Shown: one piece after another, positions 15,111 through 23,614 of the stretch
Position numbering within the stretch: position 1 is the stretch's first letter
Layout of the letters: every line of letters begins with the position of its first letter
Assembly: GCA_963825635.1 (NCBI GenBank)
Contig: CAWGTU010000002.1
Coordinates: 62,001 to 126,000 of the forward strand
From: JAOUEA01 sp963825635
GTDB lineage: Bacteria > Actinomycetota > UBA4738 > HRBIN12
DNA length: 64,000 nt
Direction of reading: 5' to 3'
Made by a program: the position numbers and the translations under genes
The notes under the pieces: generated by a model
Seen by the model: only the letters and a program-made list of their open reading frames with translations
Database searches by the model: none
Told to the model about the DNA's origin: nothing

Positions 15111-17473
15111 GACCGCGAGCCTACCGACGATGTGGGGTCGGCGTTCCGCATCCGTGCTCGTGCCGCATCCAGGGCTCTCCAGACCCGCTCCGACGTGAGC
15201 GGCAGGTCGAGGTGGCGCACACCCCACGGCGAGAGCGCATCGACCACGGCGTTCTGCACGGCCGGGGTCGAGCCGATCGTCGCGGACTCCCCGATGCCCT
15301 TGGCCCCCAGGGGATTGACGGGCGTGGGGGTCTCGGTGCGCGCCGTCTCGAAGTGGGGGAACTCGGCCGCCGACGGCATCGCGTAGGTCGTGAGCGTCGA
15401 GGTGATCGGGTTGCCGGCCCCGTCGTAGCGGACCTCCTCGTACAGCGCCTGGGCGATGCCCTGGGCGAGACCGCCGTGCACCTGACCTTCTACCAACGCG
15501 GGGTTCAGCACACGGCCGCAGTCGTCGACCGCCACATGCCGCACGAGTCGAACCTCGCCGGTCTCGGTGTCCACCTCCACCACAGCGACGTGCGCGCCGA
15601 ACGGGAACGTGGAGCCCGGCTCGCGGTAGACACCCTCGGCGCGCAGCCCCGCGTCCAACCCCGGCGGCAGCGTCCTCGCGTCCTGGGACGCGGTGGCGAG
15701 CTCGGAGAGCGTGAGGGACCGGTCGGGCGCGCCGCGCACAGCGAACCCTCCGCCGGGAGCCGCCTCGAGGTCGGACGGGTCGGCCTCGAGCAGATGCGCC
15801 GCGAGCGCTCGCGCCCGCTCGAGCACCTCCCCGCTGCGCTCGACCACCGACGACCCGCCCGCCTGCAACGAGCGAGAGCCCCACGTGCCCGCCCCGCGCT
15901 TCACGAGTGCCGTGTCGGAATGCACCACCCGGATCGCCTCGAACGGCACCCCGAGCATCCCCGATGCGAGCTGCGCGAACGCCGTCTCGTGGCCCTGGCC
16001 GTGCGGCGAGGTGCCCGTGGTCACGGTGACCGTGCCGTCGGGATGCGCCTCGACCGCGGCGAACTCCTTCGAGCTGAACGACGTGATCTCGACGTACGTG
16101 GCGACGCCGATGCCCAGCGCCATGTGATCGCCTCGTTCGCGTCGGGCGGCTCGCTCGGCGCGAAGGGCGTCGATCCCGGCGAGCCGCTCCGCCTCGCCCA
16201 GCGCACGCTCGTACTCCCCGACGTCGTAGACCGTCCCGGACGCCGTCCGGTAGGGGAACGCCTCGGGAGGGATCAGGTTGCGGCGTCGCACGTCGCGAGG
16301 GTCCATGCCGAGTTCGGTCGCGACGAGGTCGATCGCCCGCTCGATCAGCGCGGTGGCCTCGGGCCGGCCGGCCCCCCGGTAGGGCGCGATCGGCGTCGCG
16401 TTCGTCACGACGCTGCGCCCCCTCGAGGCGATACGGGGGATCGTGTACACCCCTGCCAGCATCTCGTGGGTCGTGTTCGGCAGGAACGCCCCGATCGGGT
16501 AGGCGCCCATGTCCGCGATCAGGTCCGCCCGCAGGCCCACGAGCGTGCCATCGCGTCGAGCGCCGATCTCGACGTGCTGCACCTGTCCTCGTCCGTGCGT
16601 GAGGGCGAGGAGCCCCTCCGACCGGGACTCGATCCAGCGCACGGGACGACCGAGCCTGGCCGCCACGGCGGCGACCACCAGGTACTCGGGATAGACCTGC
16701 AGCTTCGCCCCGAACCCGCCTCCGACGTCGGGGGCGATCGTGCGCACGGCATCCTTCTCCACACCGAGGACGTCGGCGAGGTCGTCGCGGACGTCGAACG
16801 GGACCTGGGTCGAGACCCACGCCGTGAACGTGCCGTCGCCGTGCGGTTGCACCGCGATCGCGTTGCCTTCCATGGGCACGGCGGCCACGCGTTGGTTCAC
16901 GAACCGCCCGCGCGCCACGACCTCGGCCCCGGCGAGCACGTCGTCGTCCCAGCCCGCCTCGAACGAGGCGACCACGTTCGAGCCGTGCTCGGGCCACAGC
17001 CGCGGAGCCGTCGCGTCAAGCGCCGTCTCCGGATCGGTCACGGCGGCCAGGGGGTCGTAGTCGCCGACGACCGCTTCGGCCGCATCCTCGGCCCGCGCGA
17101 GGCTGTCGGCCACGACGACCGCGATCGCCTCACCGACGAACCGCACCACGTCGCGGGCCAGAGCCTCGCGTCCGAAGGGCCCCTCGAGGGCGTCGGTCGA
17201 GCCTTCCACCACGCCGCTCGCCGGCAGGCGAGCGAGGTCGAGATCGGCGGCCGTGAACACGCCGGCGACGCCGGGCATCGCACGAGCGAGATCACCCTCC
17301 ACGGCGTTCAGGCGCGCATGCGGCATGATGGAGCGGACGAACACGGCGCGCAGGGCTCCCTCGATCAGCAGGTTCTCCACGTACCGGCCGCGACCCGTCA
17401 GGAAGCGTGGGTCTTCAGAACGGAGGGCCGTCACGCCGAACGTCGAGGGAGGCAACGTCGTCACGGGAGCCAT
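15107..17473 (-). CDS. Molybdopterin-binding large subunit of a xanthine dehydrogenase/CoxL-family enzyme
   Basis: Encodes 788 residues, the size of XdhA/CoxL-type catalytic subunits that hydroxylate purines, aldehydes or related substrates. Visible are EDPRFLTGRGRYVEN, the cofactor-binding PDVGGGFGAKLQVYPE, PYRGAGR (the form II-type loop, not the AYRCSFR of true CO dehydrogenase), HGQGHETAFAQ, and GAKGIGESATIG with the catalytic Glu at about residue 729. The FAD and 2Fe-2S subunits normally encoded beside it are absent from this window. The ATG shares its CATG with the start of the divergent dehydrogenase gene. GTG starts a few codons downstream are possible. Confidence 0.9.
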   Translation of the reverse strand: MAPVTTLPPSTFGVTALRSEDPRFLTGRGRYVENLLIEGALRAVFVRSIMPHARLNAVEGDLARAMPGVAGVFTAADLDLARLPASGVVEGSTDALEGPFGREALARDVVRFVGEAIAVVVADSLARAEDAAEAVVGDYDPLAAVTDPETALDATAPRLWPEHGSNVVASFEAGWDDDVLAGAEVVARGRFVNQRVAAVPMEGNAIAVQPHGDGTFTAWVSTQVPFDVRDDLADVLGVEKDAVRTIAPDVGGGFGAKLQVYPEYLVVAAVAARLGRPVRWIESRSEGLLALTHGRGQVQHVEIGARRDGTLVGLRADLIADMGAYPIGAFLPNTTHEMLAGVYTIPRIASRGRSVVTNATPIAPYRGAGRPEATALIERAIDLVATELGMDPRDVRRRNLIPPEAFPYRTASGTVYDVGEYERALGEAERLAGIDALRAERAARRERGDHMALGIGVATYVEITSFSSKEFAAVEAHPDGTVTVTTGTSPHGQGHETAFAQLASGMLGVPFEAIRVVHSDTALVKRGAGTWGSRSLQAGGSSVVERSGEVLERARALAAHLLEADPSDLEAAPGGGFAVRGAPDRSLTLSELATASQDARTLPPGLDAGLRAEGVYREPGSTFPFGAHVAVVEVDTETGEVRLVRHVAVDDCGRVLNPALVEGQVHGGLAQGIAQALYEEVRYDGAGNPITSTLTTYAMPSAAEFPHFETARTETPTPVNPLGAKGIGESATIGSTPAVQNAVVDALSPWGVRHLDLPLTSERVWRALDAARARMRNADPTSSVGSRS

Positions 17474-18638
17474 GCTCCCAGAGGCGCACACGCGGGAGGG
17501 ATCGGTCACGCGACGACACCGTAGGACGCTCGGCATCGCCGCGACGGCGGTCGCGCTGGCGACCACGCCGATGACCTCGGCCTTCGCCGGGGGTGGGCCG
17601 TCGGTCCGCGTGGTGACCGTCGCCGAGCTCGAGCAACCGGTCGGGTTCACGTTCGCTCCCAACGGACGCATCGTCTACCTGGAACGTGCGACCGGCGCGG
17701 TGCGTTCGCTCGACCCTCGCACGGGCCGCGATCGGCTCCTGCACCGCATCACCGGCGTGAACAGCGACGGCGAGCGAGGTGCGCTGGGAGTCGCCCTGCA
17801 CCCGCGGTGGCCGCGTGAACCCTGGGTCTACGTCTACGTCTCGAGGGCCCCGGCCGGCGGCGAACTGCGGAACCAGCTGATGCGCCTGCGCATCCGCGAC
17901 GGCCGGGCTGTCTCGCGCGAGGTGCTCTTGAACTCGCCGATCGGCGGTCGCGCCAACCACAACGGCGGTCGCCTCGCGTTCGGCCCCGACGGCAAGCTCT
18001 ACGTCATGATCGGTGACGGCGGCGAGGACCCCGGCACCGCTCAGACGATCGCCGACGAGCCCCGCGGGAAGATCCTGCGCCTGAACCCCGACGGCTCGGT
18101 GCCCGCCTCGAACCCCTTCGCCTCGCCCGTCTGGTCGTTCGGCCATCGCAACTCGATCGGCTTCGCGTTCGACCCCCTCACCGGGCGTCTGTGGGAGAGC
18201 GAGAACGGTCCCGAGTGCAACGACGAACTGAACCGCATCGTGGCGGGCGGGAACTTCGCCTGGGGTCCGTCACAGGCCTGTGACACGCCGGCGGCGGTCG
18301 AGGACACGAACCGCGACGGACCCGAGCCTCGGCGCATGCCCGAGTTCACGTTCGCCGCGACCGTGGCCGCGACCGGCGTCGCGTTCTGCGATCGGTGCGG
18401 GCTCGGCGCGCGCTACGACGGCACGATGCTCGCGGGCTGCTCGAACGGTACCTGCAAGGCGACCGTCGGGCCGGTGATGCACGTCCCGCTGACGCCCGGG
18501 CGCTGGTCGTTCGCCGGCCCGCCGGCCGACGTTCCCCTGACGAACCACGACGGCGCGGTGTATTCCATGGAGGTCGCACCCGACGGTCGTATCTACTTCA
18601 GCGACGGGCAGGGCATCTACCGGCTGAGGCCGGCATGA
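17472..18638 (+). CDS. Secreted PQQ-dependent sugar dehydrogenase family protein (copy 1)
   Basis: Encodes 388 residues. A basic start (TRRHRR) and hydrophobic core ending SAFA give a Sec signal peptide. The mature part is a beta-propeller of the soluble glucose/sorbosone dehydrogenase type. Motifs are VGFTFAPNGRIVYLERATG, GERGALGVALHPRWP with the conserved catalytic-site His, NHNGGRLAFGPDGKLYVMIGDGG, GHRNSIGFAFD and ENGPECNDELN. A Cys-rich insertion (CDRCG, GCSNGTC) may form disulfides. The only in-frame start before the signal peptide is this ATG, which overlaps the divergent gene's ATG. A close paralog follows 52 bp downstream. Sugar substrate unknown. Confidence 0.85.
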   Translation: MLPEAHTREGSVTRRHRRTLGIAATAVALATTPMTSAFAGGGPSVRVVTVAELEQPVGFTFAPNGRIVYLERATGAVRSLDPRTGRDRLLHRITGVNSDGERGALGVALHPRWPREPWVYVYVSRAPAGGELRNQLMRLRIRDGRAVSREVLLNSPIGGRANHNGGRLAFGPDGKLYVMIGDGGEDPGTAQTIADEPRGKILRLNPDGSVPASNPFASPVWSFGHRNSIGFAFDPLTGRLWESENGPECNDELNRIVAGGNFAWGPSQACDTPAAVEDTNRDGPEPRRMPEFTFAATVAATGVAFCDRCGLGARYDGTMLAGCSNGTCKATVGPVMHVPLTPGRWSFAGPPADVPLTNHDGAVYSMEVAPDGRIYFSDGQGIYRLRPA

Positions 18639-18690
18639 GGCCCGCCGACCCACCGACCTACCGATGACGCACGAGGAGGACGAGGATCCG

Positions 18691-19800
18691 ATGCACATCC
18701 GAGCCTCGAGGACGCTCGCAGGAGCCCTGACGATCGCGCTCGCCACCGCCCTGATCGCCGCCGTGGCCGCCGGCCCCGCCGCGGCGGGAGCCGGCGTCGG
18801 CACGGTGAAGGTGGCGGACGGACTGAACGGACCCGCCGCGTTCACGTTCACGCCCAAGGGCACGATCGTCTACCTCGAGCGGGCCACGGGTGAGGTCCGC
18901 TTCCGCAACCCGAAGACGGACTTCGACCGCTTGTTCTTCCGCATCCGCGGGGTGAACGGCGCGGGCGAGCGCGGCGCGCTCGGGGTCGCACTGCACCCGC
19001 GCTGGCCCGAGAAGCCGTTCGTCTACGTCTACGTCACGCGCACCGCGAGAGGGAAGCTCCGCAACCAGATCGTGCGCATCCGCGACCGCGGGGGGAGCGG
19101 GAGGGGACTCACGACGATCCTCACGACGCCCGCGAGCTCCAGCCCGTATCACAACGGCGGGCGCATCATGTTCGGCCCCGACGGCAAGCTCTACGCGATC
19201 GTCGGCGACGGCCACAACGCGAGGAACGCTCAGGACCGCACGGGGAACCTCCGCGGCAAGATCCTGCGCATGAACCCCGACGGCTCGGTGCCCGGCACGA
19301 ACCCGACGATCGGAGGGCGGCGCAGTCGCATCTTCGCCTACGGCATCCGCAACTCCTTCGGCTTCACGTTCGACCCCGAGCAGGGGAACCTCTGGGAGAC
19401 CGAGAACGGCCCCGAGTGCAACGACGAGATCAACTACGTGCGGCCCGGCGGCAACTACGCTTGGGGGCCCGCTCAGGACTGTCCCGACACGAACCGAGAC
19501 GGGCCAAAGCCGAGGCGCCAGCCCGAGGTCACCTTCTCGAACACGATCGGCATCACCGGCGCCGCCTTCTGCGACGGCTGCGGACTCGCGGGACGCGATG
19601 GGGATCTGCTGTTCGGCGCGTGCTGCGACGGCGGTCTCGTACGCCGGGTCTCGCTCGACGCCGCGCGCGACGACGTCGTCGGGGGCCCGATCACGATGCT
19701 GAACGCGCCCGGGGGCACGGTCCTGTCGATGGAGGTCGGCCCGAACGGAAGCATCTACTTCAGCGACAACGACTCGATCTACCGGCTCCGCGACGCCTAG
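18691..19800 (+). CDS. Secreted PQQ-dependent sugar dehydrogenase family protein (copy 2)
   Basis: Encodes 369 residues and is strongly similar to the preceding gene along its length (IVYLERATGEVRF, GERGALGVALHPRWP, YHNGGRIMFGPDGKLYAIVGDG, ENGPECNDEIN, EVTFSNTIG). A Sec signal peptide ends near AAAGAG. The start MHIRASRTL is chosen because GAGGAGGACGAGG lies just upstream; an earlier ATG (18664) would add nine acidic residues before the signal. The late Cys cluster (FCDGCG, ACCDGG) aligns with that of copy 1. The two genes are probably a tandem duplication within one operon. Confidence 0.85.
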   Translation: MHIRASRTLAGALTIALATALIAAVAAGPAAAGAGVGTVKVADGLNGPAAFTFTPKGTIVYLERATGEVRFRNPKTDFDRLFFRIRGVNGAGERGALGVALHPRWPEKPFVYVYVTRTARGKLRNQIVRIRDRGGSGRGLTTILTTPASSSPYHNGGRIMFGPDGKLYAIVGDGHNARNAQDRTGNLRGKILRMNPDGSVPGTNPTIGGRRSRIFAYGIRNSFGFTFDPEQGNLWETENGPECNDEINYVRPGGNYAWGPAQDCPDTNRDGPKPRRQPEVTFSNTIGITGAAFCDGCGLAGRDGDLLFGACCDGGLVRRVSLDAARDDVVGGPITMLNAPGGTVLSMEVGPNGSIYFSDNDSIYRLRDA

Positions 19801-19897
19801 GCTGCTGCGCAGGGAACCGATACCCAGAACGGCTGGCCGGGAGTAGGCTCGATGGGAGCCGGCCATGACCGCCCGAGACCCTCCGGGGGTGTGAGCG

Positions 19898-20047
19898 ATG
19901 GACATCGGACAGCCCAAGCGGATCATCGAGATCGAACCGGCGACGCTGCCACTACCGGGAGAGATCGTGCCCGACCCCGAGGCCGAACCCGCAGCTCGGC
20001 CCGCTCGCGAGCCGGAGCCGGCCGTTCCCGAACATCATCCGTCGTGA
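19898..20047 (+). CDS. Glu/Pro-rich micro-protein, 49 residues
   Basis: A 50-codon frame begins MDIGQPKRIIEIEPATLPLP and continues as a Pro/Glu/Ala-rich tail ending HHPSS. I recall similar short proteins with an MDIG-P-RIIE-E-P start in other actinobacteria, but cannot name a function. Its TGA overlaps the GTG of the next gene (GTGA), which supports real translation and coupling. The low-complexity tail suggests an intrinsically disordered chain. Codon use matches neighbours. Confidence 0.6.
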   Translation: MDIGQPKRIIEIEPATLPLPGEIVPDPEAEPAARPAREPEPAVPEHHPS

Positions 20048-20619
20048 GCCTGCGTTCCGCGACGCTCGAGGGCCTCGCCCCCGACGTCCGTACCGAGCCG
20101 ATCGTCGCGTGGCGTGCGTGGGCCCTCACGGGCCGCCGCGACGGCGCCGGCCTGCTGCTGCGACCCGTCGCCAAGCGCGCTCGTACCTGGCAGCCTCGCG
20201 AGATCGTCCAAGCCTCGTGCCGCACGTCCCGTCGGCACGATGCTCCCGATCCACTCTGTACGTGCGGGCTGCACGCCACGCACACGATCGACGTGCTCCG
20301 TCGCACGAGGTGCCCCGCCGTGCTCGGACGTGTCGCGCTCTGGGGTCGGGTGGTCGAGCACGAGCATGGGTACCGAGCGCAGTACGCCTACCCGCAGCGG
20401 CTCCGGCTGATCTGTCAGTTCTGTTTCTGGATGAGCGATGCGCGCAGGTCGACGCCCGACCATGTCGGCTGGTTCCCGCACGACGAACTGATCCCCGTCT
20501 GCGAGGAACACCTGGCGGTCGCTCGGCGCAACGGTGTATCGCCGCGGCTCGTGCTCCCCGCCTCAGAGGTGATCCAACGGCTGCGCGACGCCTACGCCGT
20601 CGACCCGCTGGCGGTCTGA
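20044..20619 (+). CDS. Conserved hypothetical protein with Cys/His motifs
   Basis: Encodes 191 residues starting at a GTG that overlaps the micro-protein stop. It has an N-terminal EPIVAWRAWAL motif, a central CRTSRRHDAPDPLCTCGLHATH cluster (Cys/His, possible metal site), then LGRVALWGRVVEHEHGYRAQYAYP. A second pair, CQFCFWM, and a further C...H (PVCEEHL) follow. The W-R-W and CxCGL-A pattern recurs in uncharacterised actinobacterial and firmicute proteins. It is predicted soluble with no signal. Function not known; zinc binding is inference from the paired cysteines. Confidence 0.7.
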   Translation: MSLRSATLEGLAPDVRTEPIVAWRAWALTGRRDGAGLLLRPVAKRARTWQPREIVQASCRTSRRHDAPDPLCTCGLHATHTIDVLRRTRCPAVLGRVALWGRVVEHEHGYRAQYAYPQRLRLICQFCFWMSDARRSTPDHVGWFPHDELIPVCEEHLAVARRNGVSPRLVLPASEVIQRLRDAYAVDPLAV

Positions 20620-20620
20620 G

Positions 20621-21148
20621 CTAGCGCCCGTCCCTCGCCGCTCGTTTGCGCGCGGCCGTGCGAGCGAGCCGATCCCGCAGATCGGCGGCCTGACGATCGA
20701 CGTCATCGGTGGGTTCGGGGGAACGGAGCTCGGAGTCGTCGTCGCCCGCCACCTCGGGCGACGCATCGGCCGTCTGAGGCCTCTCACCGCCCGTCGCCGC
20801 CTCGATCCGCGCGCTGATCTCATCGAGACGTCGTTCGGCGTCACGGACCCGGCGCTCGGCGTCTTCGACCCGGCGTTCGAGCGGGGCGAGCGAGGCCAGG
20901 CGATCGCGGATCAGACGCTCACGCTCCTCGGCTTCTGACGCGCGTGCGATCGAGACGTCGCGCTCGTGCGCGACCTCGACGAGCGCCATCTCCACGTCCT
21001 CGGCCTCGGCCTCGGCCGGTGATCCGGCGGACGGCTCGGCGGACGGCTCGGCGGACGGCTCGACGCTCGGTTCGTCGCTCGCAGGCGAACGAGACTTCGA
21101 GCCCCGAGACCGGAACCATCGTCCCGCGGAACGCTCGTCATCATCCAT
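20621..21148 (-). CDS. Acidic coiled-coil protein, uncharacterised
   Basis: Encodes 175 residues from MDDDERSAGRWFRSR. A disordered Ser/Glu/Pro region with AEPS repeats is followed by a charged heptad-rich segment from about residue 55 to 120 (VAHERDVSIARASEAEERERL...LERRVEDAERRVRDAERRLDEI), which predicts a coiled coil, and a basic tail. No domain is recognised. It is convergent with the preceding gene, two bases apart. It lies head-to-head with the M23 peptidase gene across a 171 bp spacer. An earlier ATG (21160, MIQV) is an alternative start. Confidence 0.6.
   Translation of the reverse strand: MDDDERSAGRWFRSRGSKSRSPASDEPSVEPSAEPSAEPSAGSPAEAEAEDVEMALVEVAHERDVSIARASEAEERERLIRDRLASLAPLERRVEDAERRVRDAERRLDEISARIEAATGGERPQTADASPEVAGDDDSELRSPEPTDDVDRQAADLRDRLARTAARKRAARDGR
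21027..21062. repeat. Three tandem copies of a 12-bp unit
   Basis: GCGGACGGCTCG is repeated three times without change inside the coiled-coil gene. On the minus strand it encodes an in-frame Glu-Pro-Ser-Ala repeat. The unit is a multiple of three, so copy-number change would keep the frame and only lengthen the disordered linker. Confidence 0.8.
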
Positions 21149-21319
21149 GACCTGAATCATCGGCCGAACGGCCGCGCTCCTATACCTCCGCGCCCACCCC
21201 TATCGGATGGGCTCTCGACGTGACTGACGTCACCGACCCAACCTCACCCGCCCGCTCAAGCTGCGAGGACTCTCCTCCGATACCGAGACGGAACCCCAGA
21301 CGGAGACAGCTCGAAGTTC

Positions 21320-22126
21320 ATGACATCCCCCCGGTCGATCCACCATGCCCTGACGGTCGTTGCGCTCGTGACGGCCGTGCTCATCTCTGCCGTGCCCGCG
21401 CACGCCCGCTCGGTGCTCGAGGGCGAGCTCGCCGAGCGCTCCGCGATCGTCGACGCGATCGAGCAGATGCGCGACCGCCGCGACCGCAGCGTGACCCATC
21501 TGCGCTCCGTGATCGCCGATACGTCCCAACGATTGCAACAGACACCGAGCCGGGGTGCCATCGCGAACCCGGAGCGATTCCTGCATCTGCGCAGGGAGCT
21601 GCGCCAGCAACGACATGAGGCGGAACGCCGGATCGAGCGGTCGGGGCGGTTCGTCGAGCGGCGCATCGGCGCGCTTCAGACACGTCGCCGAACGATCGAC
21701 GCCTGGGTGGCGACCTGGGGCATCTTCGAGCACTGCCCGATCCGCGGGTGGCACTCGGTATCCGACAACTTCGGCATCACGGTTCGGCTCCCGGGGGTGC
21801 CCGTCCATCGACACATGGGCAACGACATCCTCGCCGCCGCAGGCACCCCCATCGTGGCGCCGTTCGACGGGTACGCGTCGGCGTCGACGGGCGTGCTCGG
21901 AGGCCTCGAGGTCCGTGTGACCGGCGCGCGCGGGTACGTCTACAACGCGCATCTCTCGTCGTACGGCACGCTCGGCCAGGTGAGCGCCGGCACCGTGATC
22001 GGCTATGTGGGTGCGACCGGTGATGCGACCACCGCCCACGACCACCTGGAATGGCACCCGAGCGGCGGGCCGGCCGTCGATCCCTACCCGTACCTGGCCG
22101 TCAGCTGCGAGGGGGCGGTCCCGTAG
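21320..22126 (+). CDS. Secreted M23-type peptidase with coiled-coil N-terminus
   Basis: Encodes 268 residues: a Sec signal peptide (cleavage near AHA|RS), an Arg/Glu-rich coiled-coil segment (about 35-125), and a C-terminal LytM/M23 domain. The M23 zinc site is visible as HRHMGNDI (HxxxD) and HDHLEWHP (HxH). Other signatures are GTPIVAPFDGYA and YVYNAHLSSYGTLGQV. The architecture resembles EnvC/NlpD-like proteins that cleave peptidoglycan cross-bridges or activate amidases. It is convergent with the M15 gene. A paralog with the same architecture is encoded at 35149-35934. Confidence 0.88.
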   Translation: MTSPRSIHHALTVVALVTAVLISAVPAHARSVLEGELAERSAIVDAIEQMRDRRDRSVTHLRSVIADTSQRLQQTPSRGAIANPERFLHLRRELRQQRHEAERRIERSGRFVERRIGALQTRRRTIDAWVATWGIFEHCPIRGWHSVSDNFGITVRLPGVPVHRHMGNDILAAAGTPIVAPFDGYASASTGVLGGLEVRVTGARGYVYNAHLSSYGTLGQVSAGTVIGYVGATGDATTAHDHLEWHPSGGPAVDPYPYLAVSCEGAVP

Positions 22127-22140
22127 TCCGTAACGGACTA
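22124..22140. terminator. Palindrome spanning two convergent stop codons
   Basis: TAGTCCGT-A-ACGGACTA is an 8+8 bp inverted repeat. Its left end is the TAG of the M23 gene and its right end, read on the other strand, is the TAG of the M15 gene. The RNA could form a six-pair stem with a five-base loop in either direction. There is no T-tract, so bidirectional termination is a guess. Confidence 0.4.
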
Positions 22141-22791
22141 GCGGCCATTGACCGAGAAGTGCTGGTAGTCCTTCTCTCCTGCCCAGTCGCCGCCCCACTC
22201 CCACCCGACGGCGTGGAACGCCCACCACACCCGGTCGCGATGGTGCACCATGCCGCGGCGGTGGTTCGCCCGATCGAGGTACGCCTCACCGTCGGGCGGT
22301 GAGACGCCACCGCTCCACACGAACGGGTTCTGCACGGGGTTCAGATCGAGCGCGCGGCCGTACGCGTGCTGCGACCAGCGGCAGCACACGCCGGCGCGCC
22401 AGCGGCAGTTGAACGCCGACGTGTTGTTCGCCTTCATCGAGCGCATGTCGTCGGCACCGTAGTGGTCGACGAGGCGCATCCGTCTGATCGGGAACCGGTC
22501 GTCGTAGAGGCGACGGAACACCCGCGCGACGTCGTCGGCGTACCAGCGGTGCACGACCATGCGCCCGGTATGCGCGTGGCGGTCGAACCCCCAGTACGAG
22601 ATGCGGACGATCCGCAGGTCGGAGAAGCCCACGGGGCAGCCGGGCCGCCACGACCGCCCGGTCATCAGCTCGCGCGTGCCGGGCCCGATCGGCGAGATGC
22701 GCGACTCGTACTCCGGCGCGCCGGCCCTGGCCGGCGATCCCCACGCCACGACGGCGGCGGTGACCAGGGCGAGTGCGACCAGGTGACGCAC
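22138..22791 (-). CDS. Secreted M15 family metallopeptidase (D,D-carboxypeptidase-like)
   Basis: Encodes 217 residues with a Sec signal (VALALVTAAVVAWGSPARA). The C-terminal half holds the M15 zinc site: SQHAYGRALDLNP (SxHxxGxAxD) and the later DYQHFS with the third ligand. A CCRW pair just before the first ligand may form a disulfide. The M15 family removes D-Ala or cleaves peptidoglycan stem peptides. The GTG start lies two bases after the BI-1 stop, so the genes are probably co-transcribed. Its convergent neighbour is another peptidoglycan hydrolase. Confidence 0.85.
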   Translation of the reverse strand: MRHLVALALVTAAVVAWGSPARAGAPEYESRISPIGPGTRELMTGRSWRPGCPVGFSDLRIVRISYWGFDRHAHTGRMVVHRWYADDVARVFRRLYDDRFPIRRMRLVDHYGADDMRSMKANNTSAFNCRWRAGVCCRWSQHAYGRALDLNPVQNPFVWSGGVSPPDGEAYLDRANHRRGMVHHRDRVWWAFHAVGWEWGGDWAGEKDYQHFSVNGR

Positions 22792-22793
22792 GC

Positions 22794-23549
22794 TCAGCTT
22801 CGCACCTTCCCGAGCAGCCGCAGGATCTCGAGGTACAACCAGATCAGCGTCGCGATCAACCCGAACGCGCAGTACCACGACATGTACGTGGGGGCGCCGG
22901 CTTTCGCGCCTTCCTCGATGAAGTAGAAGTCGACGAACAGGTTCAGCGCGGCCACGATGCAGATGCCGACGCTCACCGCGATCCCGAGCGGCGTGGGGTC
23001 GTTGATGAACCCGAGCTCCACCCCGAACAGCCCGAGGACGATCGCGGCGACGTACATCAGCAGGATGCCGAGGGTCGCCATCATCACGACCGCCACGAAT
23101 TTCTTCGTCACCTTCACGATGCGCGAGCCGTAGAGGAACAGCGCGCCCGCGAACACCGCGAAGGTCGCGAACACCGCCTGCAGCACGATGCCGTCGAACT
23201 CCTGCTCGTAGCCGAACGAGATCACGCCAGCCCAGAAGCCCATGACGACGGAGTACAGCGGGCCGGTGAACGGCGCGATCTGTGGCTTGAACGCCGTGAC
23301 GATCGACAGCACGATGAGTCCCAGCAGGCCGACCATCATGATCGTGCCGACGGTGCCCGAGATCTGGTCCCCGAAGGACCAGCCGTACGTCGCGCTCGCG
23401 ATCGCGAGCACGAGCAGGAACGCCGCCCTCCAGATCGTCCCGTTCAGCGTCATGACGGTGGGCGCGACGTCGGGACGGCCGGGGATCGTGATCGGTTCCA
23501 GGTGCGGCACGTTCTGGAACGTCTTCTCGTTCAGCATCTGTCGGGACAC
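22794..23549 (-). CDS. Bax inhibitor-1/YccA-like membrane protein
   Basis: Encodes 251 residues with seven predicted transmembrane segments and the BI-1 family features: TLNGTIWRAAFLLVLA, FTGPLYSVVMGFWAG, and the terminal region ALNLFVDFYFIEEGAK with conserved acidic residues. Bacterial homologues are calcium-leak or protease-associated membrane proteins; the role here is unknown. The GTG start (VSRQMLNEKTF) is favoured over the ATG four codons later because AGGAG stands seven bases upstream. It probably leads an operon with the M15 peptidase. Confidence 0.87.
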   Translation of the reverse strand: MSRQMLNEKTFQNVPHLEPITIPGRPDVAPTVMTLNGTIWRAAFLLVLAIASATYGWSFGDQISGTVGTIMMVGLLGLIVLSIVTAFKPQIAPFTGPLYSVVMGFWAGVISFGYEQEFDGIVLQAVFATFAVFAGALFLYGSRIVKVTKKFVAVVMMATLGILLMYVAAIVLGLFGVELGFINDPTPLGIAVSVGICIVAALNLFVDFYFIEEGAKAGAPTYMSWYCAFGLIATLIWLYLEILRLLGKVRS

Positions 23550-23614
23550 GCGGGGTCTCCTCTTCGTGCGGTCGGCTCGCCCGGGCATCGTATGCCGCGC
23601 GCGGCGCATGGCGG

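Noticed and set aside
15107..17473. Aerobic carbon monoxide dehydrogenase large subunit
   Set aside because: The active-site loop is PYRGAGR and not AYRCSFR of form I, and no small or medium subunit genes adjoin.
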